Assembly (NCBI GenBank): GCA_020350865.1
Contig: CP070726.1
Coordinates: forward strand, 1,649,206-1,660,104
Source of the DNA: Thermoplasmata archaeon
GTDB lineage: Archaea; Thermoplasmatota; Thermoplasmata; GCA-020350865
Length of the DNA stretch: 10,899 nucleotides
Direction of reading: 5' to 3'
Shown: piece after piece, positions 1 through 6,257 of the stretch
How the letters are laid out: every line of letters begins with the position of its first letter
Position numbering within the stretch: position 1 is the stretch's first letter
The notes under the pieces: model-generated
Databases searched by the model: none
The model's input: only the letters and a program-made list of their open reading frames with translations
Told to the model about the DNA's origin: nothing
Made by a program: the position numbers and the translations under genes

Positions 1-13
1 CTATGGATTTCAT
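1..13 (-). CDS. 5' end of a divergent gene cut by the window edge
   Basis: Only the first four codons are visible (Met-Lys-Ser-Ile), reading leftwards out of the window, so no function can be given. The start is believable because a minus-strand AGGAGGAG, almost fully complementary to the archaeal or bacterial 16S 3' end, lies 7 nt before the ATG. A TATA-like box (TTATATA) lies about 85 nt upstream on the same strand. Met-Lys-Ser-Ile would suit either a cytoplasmic protein or the start of a signal peptide. It is divergent from the reductase gene and shares its upstream region. With so few codons the call depends on the ribosome binding site. Confidence 0.55.
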
Positions 14-20
14 GTTTTTT

Positions 21-28
21 CTCCTCCT
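21..28 (-). promoter_or_regulatory. Strong Shine-Dalgarno of the divergent left-edge gene
   Basis: On the minus strand this reads AGGAGGAG, followed by a 7-nt A-rich spacer and ATG at 13-11. It is one of the two strongest ribosome binding sites in the window and is the main evidence for a gene leaving the left edge. Confidence 0.6.
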
Positions 29-96
29 ATCTGAATATCCAAGATACTGATCCTAAGAGGGTGATTAAAAAGAGAGAAGGCCCTCTGTTATTTTGG

Positions 97-103
97 TATA
101 TAA
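97..103 (-). promoter_or_regulatory. Candidate TATA box for the divergent left-edge gene
   Basis: The minus strand reads CTTATATACC here, close to the archaeal box A consensus. Transcription would start near position 74, giving a leader of about 60 nt that contains the Shine-Dalgarno at 21-28. The same bases also read TATATAA on the plus strand, so direction is not certain. The call rests on motif and spacing only. Confidence 0.4.
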
Positions 104-173
104 GCGCGTTATTTTGCCTCACCCCTTTTTTCATCACTCCCTCCCAGGGTGCTGGCTCGTAATGGGGCCGGGG

Positions 174-183
174 ATATATATAA
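174..183 (+). promoter_or_regulatory. Candidate TATA box for the SDR gene
   Basis: An ATATATATAA stretch lies about 100 nt before the reductase ATG, with a purine-rich GGGG just upstream. A start near 203-206 would give a leader of about 75 nt. Two further TATAATT copies at 194-200 and 216-222 are alternative boxes, so the exact element is uncertain. Confidence 0.35.
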
Positions 184-268
184 TTTGTGTGGCTATAATT
201 TTGGGGGTATCTGGATATAATTGTACACAAAAAAAAGAAATACCTTCTAACAAATCAGGTAAAAAAAA

Positions 269-275
269 GGGGGAG
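269..275 (+). promoter_or_regulatory. Ribosome binding site of the SDR gene
   Basis: GGGGGAG lies 5 nt before the ATG at 281. It contains GGAG, a partial anti-Shine-Dalgarno match, and is preceded by a run of A. It supports ATG 281 as the start; that start also places the TGSSRGIG nucleotide-binding motif at the usual distance from the N-terminus. Confidence 0.5.
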
Positions 276-280
276 CTTGC

Positions 281-1030
281 ATGACAGGATTGAAAGGCAA
301 AACCGCTGTGGTGACTGGTTCTTCGAGAGGCATAGGCAGGGCGTGCGCCCTGGAGCTTGCCGGGGAAGGCGCTGTGGTGGCAGTCAATTACGAGAAGAAT
401 AAAGATAAAGCCAGGGAAACGGTGACCTTGATAGACGAGCTGGGCGGGGAGGCAGTGGTGATCCCCGCTGATGTGTCCAGTCCCGAGGAGGTGGAAAAAA
501 TGAAGAATAAGATCCATGACTTCGTGGGTCCGGTGGACATCCTGGTCAACAACGCCGGCATTCACCAGCACCTGAAAAGCTGGGAGCTCTCCTTCAAGGA
601 CTGGAACAGGGTCCTGGGCGTCAACCTCTCGGGAGTCTTCAACTGCTCAAAGGCCTTTGCGCCCGACATGATGGAGAGGAAATGGGGGAGAATCGTGAAC
701 ATCTCGTCTGTCATAGCCTACATAGGCACTGACCACGAGGTACACTACGCAGCCTCAAAAGGAGGTGTCGTGTCCGTAACCAAGTCCCTTGCCCTTGAGC
801 TGGCCCCTTACAGCATCACGGTAAACGCAGTCTCCCCGGGGTACATAGAAACCGATATGACGACTTTCTCGAGCGAGGAGGAGAAAAAATTTTACATAGG
901 CAAAATCCCGCTTGGGAGGCTGGGACAGCCCAAGGACATCGCACATGCTGTGGTGTTCCTCTGCTCCGATTCAGCCACCTACATCACAGGGGAGACGATC
1001 CATGTGAACGGCGGTCTGGCATTTTGTTAA
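281..1030 (+). CDS. Short-chain dehydrogenase/reductase (classical SDR, FabG-like)
   Basis: This is a complete 249-residue classical SDR, the usual family length, expected to be a soluble cytoplasmic Rossmann-fold oxidoreductase. Visible motifs are TGSSRGIG (residues 12-19, dinucleotide loop), NNAG (90-93), and the catalytic tetrad N115, S143, Y156 and K160 (Tyr-x-x-x-Lys as YAASK), followed by PGYIETDM near 186-193. Arg16 in the glycine loop and the absence of an Asp at the end of the second strand (VNY at 35-37) favour NADP(H) or dual cofactor use; that is inference. The sequence most resembles 3-oxoacyl-ACP reductase and glucose-1-dehydrogenase type SDRs, but the substrate cannot be read from sequence. 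Archaea make isoprenoid lipids, so a fatty-acid synthesis role should not be assumed. The next gene has its own promoter 60 nt downstream, so this looks like a single-gene unit. Confidence 0.95.
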   Translation: MTGLKGKTAVVTGSSRGIGRACALELAGEGAVVAVNYEKNKDKARETVTLIDELGGEAVVIPADVSSPEEVEKMKNKIHDFVGPVDILVNNAGIHQHLKSWELSFKDWNRVLGVNLSGVFNCSKAFAPDMMERKWGRIVNISSVIAYIGTDHEVHYAASKGGVVSVTKSLALELAPYSITVNAVSPGYIETDMTTFSSEEEKKFYIGKIPLGRLGQPKDIAHAVVFLCSDSATYITGETIHVNGGLAFC

Positions 1031-1090
1031 AAACACGGGTGTCCGTATAATTGGCTCACACAGGAGCACATGACGGGAAAGCTCGAAGGA

Positions 1091-1098
1091 AATATATA
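1091..1098 (+). promoter_or_regulatory. TATA box of the permease gene, positioned for a leaderless transcript
   Basis: AATATATA follows a purine-rich BRE-like CGAAGGA at 1084-1090. Its centre is about 27 nt before the ATG at 1122, which is the usual archaeal TATA-to-start-site distance. Transcription would therefore begin at or just before the A of the ATG. No Shine-Dalgarno lies upstream, which agrees with leaderless initiation. Confidence 0.6.
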
Positions 1099-1121
1099 TC
1101 ACCTCCACGATTATTGACCGC

Positions 1122-4100
1122 ATGAACGGTCTGGGCACGGGTGCTTTGTTCTTCCTTGCGATTTTCCTTTCGGTTGTAGGCATCATGTTAATTTCCGGTT
1201 TAAGGACACCGCATGTTTTCACCATCGCCCTTAGACAGCTGAAGGGGCATGCCAAACCCAACGTGGCTCTGCTGTGCGCCGCCTGTGTGGGCTCGGCCGT
1301 GATCACCGGCTCCCTTCTTTCGGGTGATTCCCTGCAGAGCAGCATCACGGATGCCGCCTATCAGAATCTCAACGAGGTGGACCATATCATCACATCAGAC
1401 AAACTGTTCAACACGTCCATACTGGACAGGCTTGCTGCCAACAGCACCCTGCAGGAGACAGTGGATCATCTTGCACCGGCTCTGCTCTTGGACGGAATGG
1501 TGGAGAACCCGGATACTGGGGCCAAGACCAGAAGGGCCAATCTGATCGGTTTTGAAACACGTTTTCTCGATTTCGGTGAGTTGATGTCCACGGAAGGCTC
1601 GAGGTTGGGGGTACCGGGTGAAAACGAGATTTATCTCAGTGAAGCAGTTTCAGATGAAGTCGATGTAAAAGAGGGTGACAGACTTAACGTCACCTTTACG
1701 AACGCAGAGCAGCTGCTGGAGGCCGTGTTCCTCGGCAGTCAAGATAGAACCCTGATCAGCGTGCAGTTCTCGGTGGCAGATGTTGTCCGGGGTGATTCTC
1801 TGGGAAGGTTCCAGTTGAACGCCCAGAGGAATGTGCCGAAGAACGTGTACATTTCGCTCGAAACCATGCAGAAAGTGTTGGGAGCGGAAAGCGCCGTGAA
1901 CACCATCCTGATTTCTAATGCGGGGGATGAGAGGGAAGGAGTGAAGCTCTGCGGCGAGACCGGGTTCAGTCTTGAAAAAGCCCTCGACGACGCCATCGGT
2001 TACAGGGACGCAGGTCTGAGGCTCGTTGCCAACCGGGAAAAGAACTACGTAAAACTGGAGTCGGATGATGTGTTTCTGTCATTCGAGTACAACGAACTGC
2101 TCGCCGATTCAAATACGGTGCCTGCCCTGGATACCGCCTCTCCCGTCCTGACCTACTTCTGGAATTCGCTGTCCTTTGAAAACCGCTCTGTGCCCTATTC
2201 AACTGTATGCGCCTTTGACCCCGCACTGGACCAGGGATTCGGACGGTTCTCCGTAAACGGCACCGGTCAGCAGGTCAGAGGGGAGCTGGCTGAAAACGAA
2301 CTCATCATCAACAACTGGACAGCTGAGAGAGTGGGGGTTGAGGTTGAAGATGTCGTGACAATAAACTACCTGGTAATCGATGAGTACTACACCATAAAGG
2401 ACGTGACCCGTAACTTCACCATCAAGTACATCGTGGATATCATCGACAAGGCGGAAGATGACATGCTCATGCCCTCCTTCCCCGGTATCGAGGAGAAGGA
2501 GAGTGCATTCGATTGGGACCCTCCTTTTCCTATCGATCTTGGTCTCATATCAGACGATGACGAGGAGTACTGGCAGAGTTACAGGGGTACGCCCAAGGCC
2601 TTCATCAGCCTGAAGACTGGCTCTGATCTTCGGAAGACCGATATCGGCAACCTCACACAGGTGCGGATGCTTCCCTTGCCGGGAGCGGACCTATCCGAAT
2701 TAATTGGACAGTTGGAGGAAATCCTGGATGCATATGTTGGCGCCGGTGAAACCTCCCTCATCATGAAGGACATTAAGCTCGATGCGCTTGCCTCTGCCTC
2801 GGGAGTAGAGCTCTTCACCCAGATGTTTTTGGCATTCTCTGCATCCTGCATCCTGGCCTCAGCGGTCCTCATTATGCTGCTGATAACCCTGAGAGTGGAC
2901 TCACGGATCACTGAGATAGGCGTCCTGAGGGCTTTGGGCTTCAAGAAACGCACCATCAATCATGTACTGCTCCTGGAGGGAGCCACCGTTTCCGTATTGG
3001 GCGGATTTGTGGGAGCGGTGCTCGGATTTGTCTTCGGATATTTCCTGATCTCTGGAATGAACACCTTCTGGTCGCCCATAGTGGAGGGGGCGGAGGTACA
3101 ATTCTATTTTTCACTGGACAGTCTTGTGATCGGCTTTTCAGCCGGTGCCTTGATTGCCATCTTCACCATGATGGTTGCATTGCATTTTTCGCAGAAGGGC
3201 ACAGTGTTCACATCCATCAGACATCTTGCCCCCGAGAAAAAGAAAAGGACCGCAGCCCTCCCGATACTTCTGTTGCTTGCGGGCCTGGTCATTCTGATAC
3301 CCCTTGTGACCGGCACCACACGCCCCCCGGACGATGTGGGACTATTAATTATGGGACTTGCTCCATTACTTCTGATCATGTCGGTTAGAGGGTTCATAGC
3401 CATGAAAAAGGAAGCATACCACGACTCGCTGTTCGCCCTGGTAATCGTGATGTTCGCACTACTCCTCATCGTCCTGTTCTCGGAAAGCGCCCTGATAATC
3501 GAGCTCTTCTTTATCTCGGGCGCGCTGCTGCTGTTCGGCTTTCTTCTGCTGTTCAACCATATTTTAATGAAAAAGGAAAGGACCCAAAAGAAACCGGAGC
3601 AGGGAAATGGCAGATGGCTCTTTTGGTTCTCAGTGAGAAATTCGGCCAGAAGGCCGAAAAGAACCATGTTCACCGTTTTTTTGTTCTCCTTCACACTGTT
3701 CGTATTGATTTCCCTGACAATCAATCTCCAGGGTGCCCTAATCGATGTCGAGCAGGCTGTCAGGGAGAGCGGCGGTGGTTACGAGATAATGGCCGATGGA
3801 ATCAATCCCGTATTTGCAAACCTATCCGACCCGGACTCGCGTGATGACAGCGGTATCAGCTCCGACGTGTTTGACGATCTGGAGATGGAGCAGTTCAAGA
3901 CAAAGGGCGATGTGGGCGGGACATGCTCGAACCTTAACAGAGCCGCAAATCCGAGGATCATCGGTGCCAATGAATCCTTTTTCTTCAGCAACACATTCAC
4001 TTTTGTCTCGCATGAGGAAATGAATGAAGACGATGACAATCCCTGGCTTCTTTTAAAGGAGGGGGACGAGGTGATTCCCGCCGTAGGGGATTACAATACG

Positions 4101-4799
4101 GTTGTGTGGATTCTTGGTCTTGACCTGGGCTCCACAATTTCATTGCAGAGGGAAAACGGGGAAGTTGTAAGTCTCAAAATTGCGGGCATCATCTCAAACT
4201 CCATCTTCCAGGGCAGCCTCATCATCTGGGACAGAAACTTCGATCTCATCTACCCCACGAACCCGGGTTATGATCTGTTCCTGTTCAAGTCTAGGACCGG
4301 GAACCTAAATGAGCAGATCTCCGAACTCGAGAGCGCCCTGTCACCATACGGTCTTGATGCATACACGGTTGAGTCGCTGGTGATCGAAAACTACCTCGTG
4401 GAAAACACCTACATATTCATCTTTCAGGTGATCCTCGTCTTCGGATTGCTCATCGGGACCGTGGGCTTCGGAATCGTTGTCTCGAGAAACGCCCTTGAGA
4501 GGGTGAGGGAGATGGGAATTTTAAGATCCATGGGTTTCTCGAAACGCATGGTGGCAAGGTCCTTTTTCTTTGAGAACTCGTACGTGGTTCTCTCGGCCAT
4601 GGGTATCGGGGCGGTTTCTGGTATAGCCGCTTCCAGCGTTTATCTCATCAGATTGCAGTCAGATGTTGCAACCTGGCCATGGCTTCACATCACAGCACTC
4701 CTCCTCGTATCATACGGGGTGGCCATGTTGTCAGCGCTGCTGCCCACAAGGAAGATATCGAGGATATCCATCTCAGATGCCATAATGATGCACGAATAG
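1122..4799 (+). CDS. Large two-unit FtsX/MacB-type ABC transporter permease
   Basis: This 1,225-residue membrane protein has two FtsX-type units. I count about 13 helices: 6-24, 48-66, 567-589, 618-644, 666-688, 712-729, 738-755, 768-787, 789-811, 848-866, 1098-1120, 1153-1176 and 1188-1207. Ectodomain 1 spans roughly 67-566 and ectodomain 2 roughly 871-1097, both MacB-PCD-like in position. Each unit has the cytosolic coupling motif expected to contact an ATPase: EIGVLRALGF (598-607) and EMGILRSMGF (1130-1139). Positive-rich cytosolic loops (25-47, 689-711, 815-847) fit an outside N-terminus and inside C-terminus. Related FtsX-type permeases work in export, envelope remodelling or signalling rather than nutrient uptake. 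No ATPase gene is in view, so the partner must be elsewhere. The start is ATG 1122, supported by a TATA box 27 nt upstream. The propeller gene follows after 37 nt. Substrate is unknown. Confidence 0.9.
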   Translation: MNGLGTGALFFLAIFLSVVGIMLISGLRTPHVFTIALRQLKGHAKPNVALLCAACVGSAVITGSLLSGDSLQSSITDAAYQNLNEVDHIITSDKLFNTSILDRLAANSTLQETVDHLAPALLLDGMVENPDTGAKTRRANLIGFETRFLDFGELMSTEGSRLGVPGENEIYLSEAVSDEVDVKEGDRLNVTFTNAEQLLEAVFLGSQDRTLISVQFSVADVVRGDSLGRFQLNAQRNVPKNVYISLETMQKVLGAESAVNTILISNAGDEREGVKLCGETGFSLEKALDDAIGYRDAGLRLVANREKNYVKLESDDVFLSFEYNELLADSNTVPALDTASPVLTYFWNSLSFENRSVPYSTVCAFDPALDQGFGRFSVNGTGQQVRGELAENELIINNWTAERVGVEVEDVVTINYLVIDEYYTIKDVTRNFTIKYIVDIIDKAEDDMLMPSFPGIEEKESAFDWDPPFPIDLGLISDDDEEYWQSYRGTPKAFISLKTGSDLRKTDIGNLTQVRMLPLPGADLSELIGQLEEILDAYVGAGETSLIMKDIKLDALASASGVELFTQMFLAFSASCILASAVLIMLLITLRVDSRITEIGVLRALGFKKRTINHVLLLEGATVSVLGGFVGAVLGFVFGYFLISGMNTFWSPIVEGAEVQFYFSLDSLVIGFSAGALIAIFTMMVALHFSQKGTVFTSIRHLAPEKKKRTAALPILLLLAGLVILIPLVTGTTRPPDDVGLLIMGLAPLLLIMSVRGFIAMKKEAYHDSLFALVIVMFALLLIVLFSESALIIELFFISGALLLFGFLLLFNHILMKKERTQKKPEQGNGRWLFWFSVRNSARRPKRTMFTVFLFSFTLFVLISLTINLQGALIDVEQAVRESGGGYEIMADGINPVFANLSDPDSRDDSGISSDVFDDLEMEQFKTKGDVGGTCSNLNRAANPRIIGANESFFFSNTFTFVSHEEMNEDDDNPWLLLKEGDEVIPAVGDYNTVVWILGLDLGSTISLQRENGEVVSLKIAGIISNSIFQGSLIIWDRNFDLIYPTNPGYDLFLFKSRTGNLNEQISELESALSPYGLDAYTVESLVIENYLVENTYIFIFQVILVFGLLIGTVGFGIVVSRNALERVREMGILRSMGFSKRMVARSFFFENSYVVLSAMGIGAVSGIAASSVYLIRLQSDVATWPWLHITALLLVSYGVAMLSALLPTRKISRISISDAIMMHE

Positions 4800-4827
4800 T
4801 CGGAACATAAGCCGTCAGGGCAAAGGA

Positions 4828-4834
4828 TTTTAAA
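4828..4834 (+). promoter_or_regulatory. Possible TATA-like box inside the permease-propeller gap
   Basis: TTTTAAA preceded by AAAGGA (4822-4827) resembles the AAGGA-plus-TATA arrangement of the permease promoter. Its centre lies 27 nt before an in-frame ATG at 4858, so it could drive a leaderless transcript that starts at Met8 of the propeller protein. Alternatively AAAGGA is a weak Shine-Dalgarno for ATG 4837. The sequence does not settle which. Confidence 0.3.
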
Positions 4835-4836
4835 CC

Positions 4837-6249
4837 ATGTTCAATATATTATCTGGGATGAAAGGTAAGCTGTGCGGCACTTGCCTGATAACACTGCTTC
4901 TATTGTTTTCATTGACTCCCTTCTATGGCATTACCGCTGGGGAAGACTGGCCCCAGTTTGCCAAGGATGCCCAGCATACGGGTTTTGCATCATCAAGGGC
5001 CCCTGATGATTCGGAGGTACTCTGGAAATTCAATGAAACGGAAAGCGGAGTATCTTCTGCGGCAATTGGTAACGGTAAGGTGTACTTCGGCTCGGAGGAC
5101 GGCAAGCTCTATGTTCTGGACCTGAGCAGCGGGGAACTGCTCTGGACATTCGAGGCAAACCGCCCGATAGAATCCACTCCCCTGGTTGATGCAGATGCAC
5201 TCTATTTTGGCACCAACGAAGGCAAGCTTTTCGCGGTAAACACGGATTCCGGCCTTGAGATATGGAACTTCACAACCGGCGGTGACATCATTGCCTCCCC
5301 CACTCTCTGGAAAGAAAAGGTCTTCATAGGGTCCTATGACTACTCATTTTACGCGGTGGATGCCGCAACCGGTGAAGAGGCATGGAAAAATGATACGGGT
5401 TACTATGTCTTTGGCTCGGCTGCTGCGATTGACGACGTTGTGCTGATAGGAGGGTGCAACGATATTTTGAGGTGTTTTGATGTCGCCACCGGTGACGTGA
5501 TTTGGGACTTTGATTCACAGGCGATCATCGCAGCCTCTGCCTCGATATCCGCGGGAAAGGTTTACTTCGGCAACCTCGACCAGAAGATGTATTGTGTGAA
5601 CTTATCGTCCGGAAACGAGGTTTGGAACGTCTCTTTGGAGGCGGACACCGCATCCACTGCGGCGGTAGGATACGGAATGATATTTTTCGGTTGCAAGGAT
5701 GGCAAGGTAAGGGCACTAGACGCCGAGACGGGAGAAGAGGAGTGGGTTTTCGAAACCAACGGACCAGTGGATGCATCCCCCTCGGTTGCTGAGGGAAAGG
5801 TATTTATCGGATCCGATGACGGGATATTCTATGCATTGAATGCCAGCGACGGAAAACTGCTCTGGTCATTTGTCATAGGCGGAGCAATCAAGTCATCCGC
5901 AGCCATTTCTGACGGCATTGTTGTCGTGGGCTCCTCCTCGGGAGAGGTTTATGCATTTATCTCCCAAGACCAGCCGGATACGGACGGAGACGGGGTACCC
6001 GACCTCGAGGATGACGATGACGACGGAGACGGTGCGTCTGATACCGAGGAAGTCCTCATGGGCACCGATCCGCTCCTTGCTGATACCGACGGCGACGGTT
6101 ATGATGATTCAGAGGATTACTACCCCTTGGAGCCAGCGAAATGGGAAAAGCCGGAGGAGGAAGATAACGTTGATGTCTTGGTTATTTCCGTGTTATTGGT
6201 TCTGATAATTATCATTGTAGTAATTTTAATAACATCAAAAAGGCTGTGA
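4837..6249 (+). CDS. Secreted, membrane-anchored PQQ-like beta-propeller protein
   Basis: The 470-residue protein starts with a hydrophobic signal segment (about 15-32). A propeller follows from about 60 to 379. Its seven full blades are exactly 40 residues each (from residue 73), with a GKVYFGS-DGKLYALD pattern and a closing TG...W motif. An eighth blade is completed by the N-terminal strand VLWKF (61-65). Residues 380-427 are an Asp-rich thrombospondin type-3-like linker (DTDGDGVPD, DTDGDGYDD) that should bind calcium. A helix at 447-465 with a short Lys-Arg tail anchors the C-terminus, leaving the propeller outside. I see no catalytic residues of true PQQ dehydrogenases, so a scaffold or ligand-binding role is likelier (inference). 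It follows the permease by 37 nt and may be co-transcribed. ATG 4858 (Met8) is an alternative start that gives a more typical signal peptide. Confidence 0.92.
   Translation: MFNILSGMKGKLCGTCLITLLLLFSLTPFYGITAGEDWPQFAKDAQHTGFASSRAPDDSEVLWKFNETESGVSSAAIGNGKVYFGSEDGKLYVLDLSSGELLWTFEANRPIESTPLVDADALYFGTNEGKLFAVNTDSGLEIWNFTTGGDIIASPTLWKEKVFIGSYDYSFYAVDAATGEEAWKNDTGYYVFGSAAAIDDVVLIGGCNDILRCFDVATGDVIWDFDSQAIIAASASISAGKVYFGNLDQKMYCVNLSSGNEVWNVSLEADTASTAAVGYGMIFFGCKDGKVRALDAETGEEEWVFETNGPVDASPSVAEGKVFIGSDDGIFYALNASDGKLLWSFVIGGAIKSSAAISDGIVVVGSSSGEVYAFISQDQPDTDGDGVPDLEDDDDDGDGASDTEEVLMGTDPLLADTDGDGYDDSEDYYPLEPAKWEKPEEEDNVDVLVISVLLVLIIIIVVILITSKRL
5053..5973 (+). repeat. Eight-blade PQQ-like propeller repeat array (120-bp period)
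   Basis: Seven consecutive 120-bp units (5053-5892) and a partial eighth (5893-5973) each encode one blade. They align without insertions or deletions at protein level, from a small-residue start (SSAAI, STPLV, ASPTL and so on) through a GS-DG turn to TG...W. The units differ clearly in sequence, so this is an old diversified array rather than a recent tandem expansion. Confidence 0.85.
6237..6241 (-). terminator. Possible U-rich terminator of the FG-GAP gene
   Basis: The minus strand has TTTTT about 17-21 nt beyond the TAG of the FG-GAP gene, inside the end of the convergent propeller gene. Archaeal terminators are often plain U-rich tracts without a hairpin. The tract is short, so this is tentative. 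Confidence 0.25.
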
Positions 6250-6257
6250 AAGACCGG

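Noticed and set aside
93..284. Small plus-strand frame with a hydrophobic stretch, ending in an ATGA overlap with the reductase start (alternative ATG at 162)
   Set aside because: It has no ribosome binding site, lies across the candidate TATA elements of the divergent control region, and its composition follows the AT-rich background. The ATGA overlap is tempting but not enough.
1070..1117. 15-codon frame starting ATG ACG GGA behind a CAGGAG sequence, with a start resembling SDR N-termini
   Set aside because: The Shine-Dalgarno spacing is only 3 nt, the frame runs through the permease TATA box, and the resemblance covers only a few residues. Probably chance.
3104..3724. 206-residue minus-strand frame inside the permease gene
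   Set aside because: It is antisense to strongly hydrophobic permease sequence with recognisable motifs. The mirrored composition explains it, and no promoter or ribosome binding site was seen.
4797..4799. Possibility that TAG encodes pyrrolysine, as in some methanogenic relatives
   Set aside because: Two of five complete genes end in TAG at sensible C-termini (permease, FG-GAP). Reading through adds only short unconvincing extensions.
4837..6249. True PQQ-dependent dehydrogenase
   Set aside because: The blades carry the PQQ-like repeat pattern, but the protein is too short, has no cytochrome or catalytic residues I can recognise, and ends in a stalk and membrane anchor.
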